Assembly: GCA_947069175.1 (NCBI GenBank)
Contig: CAMTDV010000017.1
Location: 49,113,137 to 49,177,136, forward strand
Source of the DNA: Scalesia atractyloides
Lineage: Eukaryota; Streptophyta; Magnoliopsida; Asterales; Asteraceae
DNA length: 64,000 nucleotides
Direction: 5' to 3'
Made by a program: the position numbers and the translations under genes. Position 1 is the stretch's first letter. Every line of letters begins with the position of its first letter. Below the pieces are notes generated by a model. It ran no database searches. It was given only the letters and a program-made list of their open reading frames with translations, and was not told the DNA's origin. Positions 33,890 to 45,455 of the stretch are shown in pieces.

Positions 33890-33955
33890 GTGGCGGAGTG
33901 GTGTAGTGTTTGTTTGTTGGACTTGGTGACCCGGGTTCGAAACCCGGCATCTTCC
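33890..33955 (+). other. tRNA-like module 4 in the Tekay A 3' LTR, opposite strand
   Basis: The + strand GTGGCGGAGTGGTGTAGTG resembles an A-box arm, and CCGGGTTCGAAACCCGG (33932-33947) is a perfect T-arm hairpin with a consensus B box. Unlike modules 1-3 it lies in U3 and is antisense to the element. The partner at 41921-41986 has one B-box change (TTCG to TTGG). Confidence 0.6.
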
Positions 33956-34139
33956 TTTAATTTATTTCTTCGCTTGTTTTTACTATTTATTAATTATAGT
34001 TTTTAAATTCTAAAATGTTTATTAATTATGTATTGTTTAAAATTAAAATGGAAAATATATACGCAACGAAAATTATAACTGACTATTCTATTAATAAACG
34101 AAGCGGGTTTTGGAAACCCGTTTTTCGACAGATGTTACA

Positions 34140-34156
34140 GTATCCCCTACTTTTAG
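34140..34156 (-). promoter_or_regulatory. Polypurine tract of Tekay A
   Basis: The - strand AAAAGTAGGGGATAC abuts the LTR start TGTAACATC. A nearly identical purine tract occurs at the same place in Tekay B (47585-47600). Confidence 0.7.
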
Positions 34157-35547
34157 AAATTTCGTCCCGAAATTGAAGTAGTAGTGGTAACAGGAAAAAG
34201 GTGCGGGTATTTCTCGCGCATTGAGTCTTCACGTTCCCAAGTAAACTCAGGTCCTCTTTTCGACTCCCAGCGTACCCTGACAATTGGAATACGACTTCGT
34301 CTTAAACGCTTTTCTCCGAAGTCCATAATTTCTGCTGGTCTTTCAATGATGTGCATAGATTCATCGATCTGAATATCTTCTAGGGGAATATGGAGGTTTT
34401 CATCGGCGAGGCACTTCTTTAAGTTTGATACGTGGAATGCGGGATGAATTCTGTTGAGTTCTTCTGGTAGGTCAAGCTTGTATGCTACAGGTCCTACTCT
34501 TTCGAGTATCTTGAAAGGTCCTACGTAGCGTGGTGCTAGCTTGCCCTTCTGGCCAAAACGAACTACTCCCTTCCACGGTGATACTTTTAAAAGTACTTGA
34601 TCACCAATGTTAAACTCCAAGGGCTTTCGTCGTTTGTCTGCATAACTCTTTTGACGACTTTGTGCCGCTAGAAGATTGTTTCGAATTTGATGGATCTTGT
34701 CTGTTGTTTCTTGAATTAATTCTGGACCGGTGATTTGTGCTTCCCCAATTTCGTGCCAACATACTGGAGATCGGCACTTACGACCATATAACGCTTCGAA
34801 AGGAGCCATGCCGATACTTGAATGATAACTATTGTTGTACGAAAATTCAACCAATGGTAGGTGAGCGTCCCAATTTCCCTTAAAGTCTATGACACATGCT
34901 CGAAGCATGTCTTCAAGAGTTTGGATGGTGCATTCAGATTGTCCATCAGTTTGAGGATGAAAAGCGGTACTGAGGTCTAATCGTGTACCCAAGGCGGCTT
35001 GTACGGCCCGCCATGTTCGTGAAGTGAAACGACCATCGCGGTCTGAAATGATGCTTAAAGGTACACCATGACGGCTTACGATCTCGCTGATGTAGATACG
35101 GGCTAACTTCTCGTTTTTGAAGTCCTCGCGGATCGGAATGAAGTGAGCTGATTTTGTAAGACGATCAATGATTACCCATATAGTGTCATACCCACTGGAG
35201 GTGCGAGGTAACCCAGTAATGAAGTCCATGGCTATGTTTTCCCACTTCCATACAGGTATTTCAGGTTGGGTTAGGAGTCCTGAAGGTCTTTGATGTTCAG
35301 CTTTTACTTTGGAACAGGTAAGGCACTTGGAAACAAAAACAGCGATATCCTTTTTCATGCCCGGCCACCAGTAGGTATATCGTAGGTCTTGATACATCTT
35401 GTCGGCTCTTGGGTGTACAGAGTACCGTGTTTTGTGCGCCTCATTCATAAGGAAATCACGAAGGTTATCGCGATGGGAATCCATATGCGGTTTAAATAGT
35501 ATAGAATACCGTCGGATTTGGTTTCGATTTTGAGTTCCGCTCCACAT
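34153..35547 (-). pseudogene. Tekay A integrase with chromodomain-like tail
   Basis: A long open frame. It has a zinc-binding region ending CLTCSKVKAEHQ; the catalytic core with MDFITGLP (first Asp), IISDRDGRF (second Asp) and HPQTDGQSECTIQTLEDML (Glu present, an Arg replaced by Cys two residues on); then YNNSYHSSIGMAPFEALYG. The GPF/Y module is KLAPRYVGPFKILERVGPVA. The C-terminus VRVRWESKRGPEFTWERED is the chromodomain-like tail that targets insertion in this group. The first ~20 residues are out of frame with the RNase H end, so the polyprotein is broken near 35490. This domain alone looks intact. Confidence 0.85.
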
Positions 35548-37105
35548 GACAGCTCATCGCGTACGTCGTTTTCTGTTACAGAAACATGTTGAGCTTCTCG
35601 GATTCGATCTTTGATGTCGGTTATTATTTGCGAACATAGAAGACGAATGGAGTTCGCATAACCTTTTCGACTGAGTGCATCAGCCACTACGTTTGCCTTG
35701 CCAGGATGATACCGAATCTCACAGTCGTAGTCGTTAAGAAGTTCGACCCATCTTCGTTGCCTCATATTCAACTCCATTTGGTTGAAGATATGTTGGAGAC
35801 TTTTGTGGCAGTGTATATTTCACACTTGGTACCGTAGAGGTAATGTCTCCATATCTTGAGAGCGAACACAACGGCTCCAAGTTCCAGGTCGTGGGTGGTG
35901 TAATTCTTTTCATGAACCTTGAGTTGCCTAGAAGCATAGGCTATCACTTTTCCTCTTTGCATTAATACGCAGCCTAGCCCTTGCCCTGATGCGTCGCAAT
36001 ATACTACAAAGTCATCGCAACCTTCAGGAAGTGTGAGGATAGGTGCGTCACAAAGTTTTTGCTTTAGAGTTTGGAAGGCTTCTTCTTGTTTAGGTCCCCA
36101 TATGAAGGGTTTTCCTTTATGAGTCAAAGCCGTGAGGGGTACAACAATACAGGAAAAGTTGGCAATAAAGCGGCGATAGTAACCAGCCAAACCAAGAAAT
36201 GATTTTACTTCAGTAGGGGTGCGTGGCGCTTGCCATTCCTGCACTGCCTTGATTTTTGCAGGATCAACATGAATTCCCTTGTCATTGACGACGTGTCCAA
36301 GGAATTTTACTTCCCTTAACCAGAATTCACATTTCGAGAACTTAGCGTACAGCTTTTCAGTCCTTAAGAGTGTAAGGATAAGTCGAAGGTGTCGTTCATG
36401 ATCGGATTTAGACTTTGAGTAGATGAGGATGTCGTCGATGAAGACTATGACAAAGCGGTCGAGGTAGGGTTTGCATACCCTATTCATTAGATCCATGAAA
36501 ACAGCTGGGGCGTTGGTTAAACCAAATGGCATGACCATGAATTCGAAGTGACCATAACGAGTTCGGAAGGCGGTCTTTGGGACGTCTTCTTCATGTACTC
36601 TGAGTTGATGATAACCAGAACGAAGGTCGATTTTTGAAAAACAGGTGGCGCCTTGAAGTTGGTCTAGAAGGTCATCGATGCGAGGTAATGGGTAGCGGTT
36701 CTTGACCGTTAACTTGTTGAGTTCTCTGTAGTCGATACACATGCGAAACGTTCCATCTTTCTTCTTCACAAAAAGAACAGGTGCACCCCAAGGCGATGAG
36801 CTAGGACGTATGAATCCTTTGTCAGTCAACTCTTGCAGTTGACTGGCCAGCTCTTGCATTTCGGATGGGGCTAACCTATAAGGAGATTTTGCGATTGGTG
36901 TAGCGCCAGGTATAAGATCAATGCGGAATTCGACTTCTCTCACGGGAGGGAGTCCTGAGATGTCGTCGGGAAAGACTTGTGGGAATTCTTTCACTACTGG
37001 TATATCTTCGAGTTTCTTCTCCTTGTTTCCTTTCTTGACGACGTGAGTTAGGAATGCGACATAGTTCTTGCGGAGATATTTTCGGGCTTGAAGGCAGGAC
37101 ATCAA
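35445..37105 (-). pseudogene. Tekay A reverse transcriptase and RNase H
   Basis: The 445-codon frame (37105-35768) runs from LPPVREVEFRIDLIPGATPI through FRMCIDYRELNKLT, HQLRVHEEDVPKTAFRTRYG and the polymerase site VIVFIDDILIYSK (FIDD) to RNase H with VVYCDASGQGLGCVLMQRGK and NYTTHDLELGAVVFALKIWR. A frameshift near 35822 then moves the RNase H end into the next frame (35777-35445, NMRQRRWVELLNDYDCEIRY, HPGKANVVADALSRK). The active-site residues of RT are preserved. It copies element RNA into DNA in cytoplasmic particles. Confidence 0.88.
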
Positions 37106-37494
37106 TTTGAGTCCCTTCGAAGGGGTTTCTCCAAAGATTCGTAGGGTCTAACCGTTTGCAAGAGAATGCGAATGAACTTTTCGAGGCATACTACTTCAGC
37201 ATGATGTTGGCTGATCCAGTCCATACCGATTATAATGTCAAAACTTCCCAACTTCATAGGAATGAGGTCAATTGGAAAATTGTGATCGTTTAGAGTGAGG
37301 GTACAATTTCGTATAATAGAGTTTAGTGAGACTGGTTTTCCGTCAGCAACTTCCACCGTTAATGATTCCATGAGATTATCACGAGTTTGGTTGAGGATTG
37401 GTTCAAATTCTAAGGACACAAAACTCTTATCCGCGCCAGTATCGAATAACATGGATGCATAACTACCATTGATGAGAAACGTACCGTTAACCAC
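37102..37494 (-). pseudogene. Tekay A aspartic protease
   Basis: MLFDTGADKSFVSLEFEPIL carries the D-T-G-A active site, and LGSFDIIIGMDWISQHHAEV is the conserved C-terminal part. The frame stops at 37102 and overlaps the RT frame, which resumes with SCLQARKYLRKNYVAFLTHV; a one-base change near 37130 would explain it. Confidence 0.8.
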
Positions 37495-37587
37495 GTTGTT
37501 GTCAGCCCTAGCTTGGTTGGCGTTGATGTTGAAAGCTCTTCCTCTAGCAGGTGGAGGAGCTTGGTTAGCTTGGTTTACCGGATTTGC

Positions 37588-38830
37588 TTAAGCTTGGGCA
37601 TGGATGATGTTCACCAAGCGTGGACAGGTGTTCCTGAAGTGGTTTGGGTCTCCACAGTTGTAACATGCTCGCATGGGTTGCATCATGGGGTAGTTGGGTT
37701 GGTAGTAGGATTGGGCTATATGTTGTGTAGATGGTAGAAGTAAGGGTTGTTGGGCTTGACCCACTATCTGATGGTGGGTTTGGGTTGATTGCGGTTCATT
37801 CGCTGGAGTGTGCGACAGGTTTAGATGGTGTGACCCGCACGGCCACAGCTGGTGCAATGTTGGCAGGGATGTTCAGGAAGGTGATGGTATTGACAACGGT
37901 TGCATTTTGGGTATGGGCCGGAGTATGGCTTTTTATATGGTGCCGCTGTGGGTGCAATTTGGGTAATTGGTGCGGCAGCGATTGGAGGGTTTGTTTGTGT
38001 GACAACAAAATTTCTGTTGTTTCGTTTCCTCTTACCAGCAAATTTCGAAGAGGAGACGGAATGGTTTGGGGTTTGGGCCTCAATGGGGGCCTTCTTTTTC
38101 TCATCCTTGAATTTACTGTTTCGGATGCGATTCTTGGTGAGTTCTTTGGCTAATTCCATTGCGGCTTCGAGTGTTGCAGGCGAAGTGCTTAGAACCAAAT
38201 CTTGGATTTTCGAGGGGAGGCCTCGAATGTAGTGTTCAACTAAGCGGTACACTGGGGTGAACAAGTTGGGGATCATTTGGTTCAGCTCAAGAAATCTTTT
38301 GTTGTAGGAAGTATGATCTCCTTCCTTTTGTTTTAGCGAGTGGAATTCATCTTCCAAGTTTCTGATTTCACTTCTTGGACAGAAGCGTCTCGTCATGATT
38401 TCCCTTAACTCTTCCCATGTTAAGGCCATAGCATCTTCGATTCCTCTCTTACCCTTTTCTGTGTTCCACCAGGTAAGGGCTACCCCAAACAGTCTCCCAG
38501 TTGCGTAACGTACCTTGCGATCCTCGGGACAATCGCAATTGAGGAAGGTGTTCTCCATTTCTTCAAACCAGTGGAGGAGAGCAGTGACACCTTCGGTCCC
38601 TTCATATTTTGGGGGGATCGCAAGACTTGAAGTGTTTATAGGAGCACTTTTTGGAGGGAGGGTTGGCGATGCTCTGGTCTTCTTGATTGGGAGGGTTGAT
38701 AGGATTTGCGGTGAGAGCTTGTTGGACTTGGATTACGATGTCAGGAAGTACCGCGGCCATTTGTTTAGCAATCTGAGTGGCCAAGCGTTCGTTTGATCTT
38801 CCTGACTTTCTACCTCCACGTAGCTGCCTA
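37588..38830 (-). pseudogene. Tekay A gag
   Basis: The N-terminal piece (about 38784-38602) has MATQIAKQMAAVLPDIVIQV. The frame shifts at the C6 run (38611-38616 as G6 on +) and continues (38558-37821) with LFGVALTWWNTEKGKRGIED, FCPRSEIRNLEDEFHSLKQK and a first cysteine-rich element CNRCQYHHLPEHPCQHCTSC. A second zinc knuckle CYNCGDPNHFRNTC lies in 37857-37588. A stop (TAA near 37588) lies between this and the protease. The protein would package element RNA. Confidence 0.8.
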
Positions 38831-39628
38831 GCCGATATCTACAGGAACATACATAGGAAGATTGTGAGTTTAAGAAGTTTTTAGGTGTCATGTGTCGTTC
38901 AAATAATAAAAATAACATAATCATCAATAATGCAACTACATCCATAGGATGTCTTGGGTTTCCTCATGTTTGGGCCTCCAATGTCCCCCATACCATCGCC
39001 TGTATAGTCATGTGGGCCCCCATGACTATTGGCTTAGTAGGATTCACATTGGTGTTGGCGGTTTAACACTCGCATCACCCGAATGAAAACCATGAAATAT
39101 GATTGCGAGATGTATGGTAGGAGGGTGTCCAGGTTTAGACACAATGACAACTCAAAGTGGGGTTAGCTCACACGACGTTTGGTATAGCATGCTTTGGCCT
39201 AATAGGTCCTTCGTACTCTCATCGTTAGTCCCCAGGTAGGCATGGTCCTTTATTTTGGATTTATACGAATGCCAAGCCTAGACAGGACATTCCGACTACC
39301 GGTACTCGTACCCTTCCAGTTACTACATGCCCGTCATGAGAACTCACTTTGATGTGATTTGAAAAATACAAAAATCGTTGCAAAAATCATGGGAATTGTG
39401 TGGTGTGTGCTCTCATGGATATGATATGTTATGATGATATGATTTATGATGAGCATTGTATAATAATATGTACTTATGAACATGCTTGCATAACATTGAA
39501 TGTAACAATAAACATAAAGCATATAAACATCATGAATTTTGTATGTAACGCACAAAATCTAAAAATTCTAATCAACTATAGTATAGGCTCTAAGGGTCTA
39601 ATAACCTATCCTATATCCCTATAGTCAT

Positions 39629-39641
39629 GGCTCTGATACCA
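39629..39641 (-). promoter_or_regulatory. Primer binding site of Tekay A
   Basis: TGGTATCAGAGCC on the - strand is the usual site for initiator-Met tRNA, three bases inside the 5' LTR. Confidence 0.85.
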
Positions 39642-40690
39642 ATCTGTCACACCCCGACCCGCAGCGGAATAAGAGTCGGGGCATAATTGGGTTATCACCA
39701 AAGCTCATGATGTTTACTAAAATGTTTCATATTTATTAAATTCAAATTACAACTTAAATGTTCAAATCAAATCCATACAAATTACAAGGAAAATGAAACT
39801 AAGTAAAACAATCGAAAGCTTAAGCTGATTTATTCTTCTAAGTCTTCCTATGTGTTTCTTGCCTCAGCTGGATCACCTGTATCATGTGTAAAACGGGGGA
39901 TATTTTGGGTCAACAAAAGTTGGCGAGTGAACCTTGATAAAACATTGTTATTAATTGCTTGTTGTATTTAATATTGAAAATTTGTGCAATAATCACATGT
40001 GAGCAAACGTATGTATATAACAAAACACAAACCACATTGGATGAGTATATGATATGAATGATGATGACTGTGAGATCAAGGCTCAATCAAACGGAGCCGA
40101 TCGTAGACATGAATGTATGTGAGATCAAGGCTCAATCAAAGGGAGCCGATCAGATGAGGCACCTGTATTCAACCCGTATCCCACGGGAGCTGATGGGCCT
40201 AATGAAATGCTTGCACTGAAAATGATAAATCCAAACTAAACATAATTCACACAACAATTTGTACACATTCGATACACATTAGATCACAGATATGATGAAT
40301 GCACAAGTGTTTATATTTATATAATAACAGAATTGTACGCCACATGATACACCCCAAAACGTGATTAAAACGGGGAATTTATAGAGATTCACTCACATTG
40401 GGTGCGTTCTTTTGATGACGTTGGATACGCACGAGTTTTGGGATTTGATCGACGAGGAAAACTAACCTAAATAATAACGAAGTGGTTCGGTAAGTAAATA
40501 GATTTTAATTCATAATCTTAATAGGGTTTTTAGATTCATTTTTGTGAGTTTAAGGACGTTTTCTAACTTTAAACATATTATTTTTAAGTATTTTTAATTG
40601 ATTTTTAAATTAAATAAATAATAAAAAGAAATAAAAATTTTGACTTTTTTTGACCGTTGACCGTTGACCGGTCGGACTGTGGTTAAGTGT

Positions 40691-41053
40691 GCGCTGAGTG
40701 AGGTTCGAACCCGAGACCTCTCGTACGCATGCACGCAGCTCTACTAACTGAGCTACGTGTCTAACCCGAAATATTCTCTGTTTTAATTATATATATATAC
40801 TAATTAATTGTTATTTTTATTGGGTTAATATTTAAAATGATTTAAAATGGCCGAACCGCTTGCAGGGACCCGAAGTCGAACTCGGGTCCTTCGGTTCGTA
40901 TGTGCACAGCCCAACCAGTTGGGCTGTGTCTATGACTTGTTCTGATTCAGTTCTAAAAATATTGATTTTATTTCTGAAAGTCGGTACATTGTATGATTCG
41001 AACTCGTGACGTGCGTTTATGTTTGTACACAGTCCACCGCTGGACTGTGTGTC
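40691..41053 (-). other. tRNA-like modules 1-3 in the Tekay A 5' LTR
   Basis: Counterparts of the three left-LTR modules, at 40691-40762 (B box 40711-40702), 40864-40930 and 40990-41053. They begin with a related AGACAC lead (module 2 here is shortened by a ~45-base deletion at its start) and lie in the transcribed R-U5 part, in the sense direction. Confidence 0.65.
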
Positions 41054-41920
41054 TAACCCGGTTAATCATTCAGTTTTAATTATACTTATACACATTTCGA
41101 CTTCGTCTTCTTCATTTATAAAGACACAGACGAAGGTGACCGACTGTTCTTGTTTAAATCGGTCATTTATCATATAATTGATTGAATTAAAATGGATAGA
41201 GAGGGTTACGGAATCGAATGTACCGATCAGAATGTTTTCTTCAGAATTCCGGCAAGAGTCGTCGGCTCTGATTTGTGACTTCTGTCTGAGTGAATCTATT
41301 AACAGTTTTGATCAACGAGTTCTGAAATTAGGTTACTAAACAAGGGATGTCAGGGGGTTTAGATGATTGTACCGATTCACAGCGAGACTTCGGAATTTCC
41401 AGTGATTTTCCGGCGAGTGCAGAAATTCCCAGCAACGTTGTCTGAGTCGGATTCTGTTTGAACGATTTATGTTATTACTTGTCTAATAATGGATTGAAAA
41501 CGAAAGAGTCGAGAAATTTACCGATTTGGTGTAAGTCTCGGTTTTTCCGGCGAAAGTCCGGCGAATGCAGAATATCTCCGGCGAGTGCTAAAGCTCGAGA
41601 AATTGTGCGATTTTGAGCGAAAAGGTTACCAGAGGTTTGGGTGAGTATTTATAGAGAAGAAACAGAATGTATTGAGTCCGAATTTGGTCTTGATTCATGG
41701 TCAATGTTTCTCCAGCGGTTACGACTGGTATTGGGGGATTAGACATCGGTTATAACCGATGTCGAAGTTATTTCACGCGTTCAGTCAAAGAAAAACGGTC
41801 GTGATTTGCGAAATCGTCGGTATTTCCGGCGACTGCGGATTGGGCGCGCTGATCTCAGGATTTGATTTCGAGTTTTATTTTATGTATTAATTGTTTCAGT
41901 ATATACACAAAAGATTCATG

Positions 41921-41986
41921 TGGCGGAGTGGTGTAGTGTTTGTTTGTTGGACTTGCTGACCCGGGTTGGAAACCCGGTAGCTTCCT
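41921..41986 (+). other. tRNA-like module 4 in the Tekay A 5' LTR
   Basis: Counterpart of the module at 33890-33955, with T-arm CCGGGTTGGAAACCCGG carrying one B-box change. It lies in U3, upstream of the - strand TATA box. Confidence 0.55.
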
Positions 41987-42262
41987 TTAATTTATTTCTT
42001 CACTTGTTTTACTATTTATTAATTATAGTTTTTAAATTCTAAAATGTTTATTAATTATGTATCGTTTAAAATTAAAATGGACAATATATACGCAACGAAA
42101 ATTATAACTGACTATTCGATTAATAAACGAAGCGGGTTTTGGAAACCCGTTTTTCGACAGATGTTACACCGCGTAACACAAAAGCAAATAAACTGAAAGA
42201 AGCAAGCAATTAAATAGATAATCACAAAATCAAGTAAAGATCCAAACGTAAAGCGCAAGAAC

Positions 42263-42280
42263 TCCCCGGTAACGGTGCCA
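42263..42280 (-). promoter_or_regulatory. Primer binding site of the Athila element
   Basis: TGGCACCGTTACCGGGGA on the - strand. It differs by two bases from the tRNA-Asp-type site typical of Athila, and it is separated from the LTR end (CCGATCA) by AATTT. Confidence 0.85.
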
Positions 42281-42285
42281 AAATT

Positions 42286-43586
42286 TGATCGGAGTGTCGC
42301 GCTTCGGTCAAAGATAATATTTATAGTCCCAAATTACCCTTAACAATGCGTTAGTGGTAGTAAGGGGTTGAACCACGAAGAGTCTGTTGTTTGAGATCGG
42401 ATATGATTGATTTAAACAAATGCGTCACTTTTATGAACCTTGCTACGAAAATAATTGATTTGTTTGGTTGTTTGAAAAGGATGTCGGACTGAACCAACAA
42501 GTTTGGTTTGATTACTTAGCTACTAAACTTTAAACAATTGCAGAAAAACCTAATTAACGATTGTGAACAATGATGAGAAAAGAAGGTTCACACCCGGTTC
42601 GACAATTGAAGGTCCTAGGGTTACTACACGTTTTACTTGGTTTAAACGAATTAGTTCATTAACGGTTTAGAATCACAAAGCTTAGGTGCCAATTGCTATC
42701 AACGTTATAGATAACTGACCACAATGCAATTCGTTGCTTTGGACAAGTGAAACCTATCAAAAGACGAGGCATAAATACGCATATTCATTTCACGAAGTCA
42801 AATTTCATAACTTACTCGAGAATTCGCAAATACAATACAAACGTAAGACAATTCAATTGATTAAATGAAATTCGAATTGTCATAAACCAAATATTTAAAC
42901 CAAAAATATACCCTAGGAATCCTTACAAAAGTCTACACCGGGGTGAAATCTCCTGGACTTAGCCGCTCATGGTTAACGGAACACTATCAATAATAGATTG
43001 AAGCTCGAACCTCGACATCTTGAAGCCTTGAATAATGATGATGGTGGTGGTTAGGGTTTATGGTAAAGAATGGAGATGGATGGATAATGGTGGTGGTGAT
43101 GATGGATTAGGGTTAGGATTGAGTGATTTGATGAATCGGGATGATTGGGATGGATGGGAATGGTGAAAGATGATGTAGTTGATGATCTTGGCTCCAAGAA
43201 GGGTATTCAAACTCCCAGAACTCGTAACTCTCAGAAAAAGGTCGAAATCATGTTTTTAACTCGTCCCTCAAAACCAACAAACCCAAAATTTGCGATGCAA
43301 CAATGGAAGACCCGTCGTTGACGGCCAGGAGTGGCGTCGGAGACGGCATGTGCCACTCTTGGAATTCTCTGACGCAATATCCTATTGTCTACGCACTTTT
43401 TGGCCGATGGAGGAACACACGGGGCATCGCCGACGACCCATTTTGGCGTCGGCGACGGTGCCCAGAAATCCACATTCCTGTTTCGTCCCTTTCTTGGTTC
43501 CTATTGATCCGGTTCGCGTCCCGGTGCTCCGTTTAGCTCCCGATTAGATCCTTAAACTCTATAAGACCTGCAAAACACAAACCTCA
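42286..43586 (-). repeat. 5' LTR of the Athila element, interrupted by the copia insertion
   Basis: It aligns with 18345-19653 until AACCTCA at 43586, where TGTTAGG of the copia begins. The other LTR continues with TTAAAAGTAGG, so about 68 bases are missing here and should reappear after the copia. Confidence 0.88.
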
Positions 43587-44115
43587 TGTTAGGAAACTTT
43601 ATGTGTAAGTTTAAAGTATTGAAGAAAATTGAAGAAAGAGAGTCTGATCAATCTGTTCAGATCTGATGAAGAAGAAGTCAAAGGATCAAGTCAACAGAAG
43701 ATACATGATCATAGGCCATAAGAAGAAGCATCTGAATCAGATCTGATGAGAATATCTTTGTCTAAGTGTTCGAAGAAAGTATCAGAAAAGATTTGATAAA
43801 ATCTGATGAAACCTCATCAAATTCTGATAAGAAGTCATCAGAAATCTGGCGACCAATCATATTGTCCACTTGTATTTGAAGATAAGGTAACTCAGTTGAA
43901 GGTCATTTATGATACAAGTGGAAGTAGTAAGCATGACATATGAAACGATCTGCCACGATAAACACTTGCATGAATAAACAATTGTGTATTCATGCTAATT
44001 ATTCTCTATAAATAGAGATCACCAAACCGAAGATCGATGGAGCAGAGTATCGCAAGTATTACAACTTACATACTCCATTGCCTTTCACTCCCACAAAATT
44101 CTTAAGCATTGTTTT
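43587..44115 (+). repeat. 5' LTR of the copia, left part
   Basis: It starts TGTTAGGAAACTTTATG and is rich in TCTGATGA-type words. The TATA box CTATAAATAG lies at 44006-44015. It breaks off at GTTTT (44111-44115), the target duplication of Tekay B; the LTR resumes at 56017. Confidence 0.88.
44006..44015 (+). promoter_or_regulatory. TATA box of the copia LTR
   Basis: CTATAAATAG lies about 420 bases into the LTR, set in a small palindromic context CTCTATAAATAGAG (44004-44017). Confidence 0.7.
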
Positions 44116-45255
44116 CATCACACCCCGACCGCGTAAAACAACAAACCGCGACGGAAACGTCGGGGAGTGTCGTAACAGAAGTATTGTTTCAACAAGCATG
44201 GAAATTAAAGTTTTGTATTATTGATTCAAATTGTTTACATTGTCTGGAATTTAACAGAAACATAACATAAATTTATTTGTCTTGCTAATTTTTAAGTCAC
44301 TAAAGCCCAAGTCCGTCCTAAGTGTCGCATGAATCATCCTTAAGCATTAGCCCCTGAAACACATGTGAAAATAGGTACTTCAGTATAAAAATGCCTGTGA
44401 GATACATAGGTTTTGTTGATGAGGATTCATGACTTGAAGTTAAAATAATTGTTTAACGAAAAGTAGTCATGAACCCTATAAAATGTTTTCTTTTATAAAA
44501 TCATATGAAAATCAATATGAAAATAAATGATATAAAACAAAGATGTATGGTTAACTAATTAACCGGATGAAAATGAATTGTATAAAATATGCCATTTGTA
44601 AAACAATGTCTTGTGAAAAATATATGTTATTTGTACCAAATGTGTCATGTCTTTGTCTTTGTCGAAGTGGTTTAAGTAACGCTATGTTATGTAATACCAT
44701 GAAAGCACTTAGATATAGGAAGTACCAGCGGCGTATCCACCATGCTTTTATCATATTACACACATCTCGTTATCTAAATCACTTATCCAATAACCACCCA
44801 AGAATGTCTTGTCTAACAAATGTCTTGTATGACAAGTAAAAAGACTTTACTCAAACCACATGTGTAATGTCATGTATAACCAAATGTCATGTACAAAACA
44901 ATGTCTTGAATAAACCAAAGTTTAAATCAAAAGTCATGTTTTGCAAAACCAATGCTTTATTTGATATGAACATTTATGTAGTTATGTTTATCGCATACAT
45001 TCAAGCCTTGAGACTGTCGGATGAACCCTTATCAAGTCAAAGGTTGATAAAAAATGTATTCGGATTCTGCCGTTCCCTACTTCCAAACAAACCTAGGAAG
45101 CAGGGAACGGGATTTGTCAAGTCCTATGGTACCATTATATACTACCGGGCGGCGTGATCAATGTTAATGAATGTATTATGTCCCGTTAAACAAACCAAAT
45201 GTTATAGTCAATGTAAGCAATGTCGTGAAAAATGTCTTTAAACCATGTACTAAGT

Positions 45256-45455
45256 ATGCTAAGTCAACATACGAAGTAGAAACGTCCATAAAATCGATGT
45301 GCTAGCATGCTCAGTTAACATACATAGCAAAATGTAGTGTAAATCAATGTGCTCATATGCTAAGTCAACATATGCCGCAAAAGATGTTTTTGAAATCAAT
45401 GTGCCAGCATGCTCAGTCAACATACATAGCAAAATATAATTGAAATCGTGTACTA
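45256..45455. repeat. Four ~51-bp tandem units in the Tekay B LTR
   Basis: Units start at 45256, 45307, 45357 and 45409, each with ATGCT(A/C)AGT(C/T)AACATA and ending near AATCAATGTGC. Units 1 and 3, and units 2 and 4, are the most alike, suggesting doubling of a two-unit block. The same array lies at about 53761-53950 in the other LTR. Confidence 0.85.

Larger units (their letters stand above)
31584..34139 (-). repeat. 3' LTR of Tekay A
   Basis: It matches 39645-42168 closely. Its outer end reads TATCACACC where the partner has TGTCACACC. Compared with the partner it lacks a ~16-base insert (GTATCCCACGGGAGCT at about 40166-40181) and has an extra ~45 bases at about 32855-32905. A - strand TATA box TCTATAAATAC lies at 33615-33625, leaving about 0.5 kb of U3 and 2 kb of R-U5. 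It carries tRNA-like modules, an exact 22-base palindrome at 33713-33734 and three TTGACC words at 32575-32596. Confidence 0.92.
31584..42168 (-). mobile_element. Tekay/Del-type chromovirus A, full-length but defective
   Basis: Long LTRs at 31584-34139 and 39645-42168, an initiator-Met-type primer site next to the right LTR and a purine tract next to the left one define a complete element on the - strand. An exact 5-bp target duplication CCGCG occurs at 31579-31583 and 42169-42173. It inserted in the Athila leader, just before gag. gag and pol match the Tekay/Del group (RT with VFIDDILIYSK, integrase with a chromodomain-like tail WESKRGPEFTWE). Frameshifts in gag, between protease and RT, in RNase H and before integrase make it non-autonomous as read. 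The LTRs differ by scattered substitutions and a few indels. Confidence 0.92.
39645..42168 (-). repeat. 5' LTR of Tekay A
   Basis: It begins (plus reading) TGTCACACCCCGACCC and ends GATGTTACA. The TATA box on the - strand is at 41645-41655 and the 22-base palindrome recurs at 41742-41763. It carries the same four tRNA-like modules as the partner LTR. Confidence 0.92.
18345..43586 (-). mobile_element. Athila-type Ty3/gypsy retrotransposon, defective, with nested insertions
   Basis: Direct repeats (LTRs) at 18345-19653 and 42286-43586 bound an internal region read on the - strand. The primer site TGGCACCGTTACCGGGGA next to the right LTR matches the tRNA-Asp-type site used by the Athila/Tat group. 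The gene order from the 5' (right) end is gag, protease, reverse transcriptase, RNase H, integrase, then an extra ORF in the env position, as expected for Athila. Tekay element A (31584-42168) sits between primer site and gag. The 5' LTR is interrupted at 43587 by the copia element, so its last ~68 bases should lie beyond the window. Many stops and frameshifts make it non-autonomous. Confidence 0.88.

Noticed and set aside
44551..45157. Paired ORFs in the Tekay B LTRs (also 53056-53662)
   Set aside because: They recur only because the LTRs are duplicates; they overlap on opposite strands and have no domain.
45256..45455. CRISPR-like array
   Set aside because: The units are plain ~51-bp tandem repeats inside a plant LTR, without spacers of unrelated sequence or cas genes.
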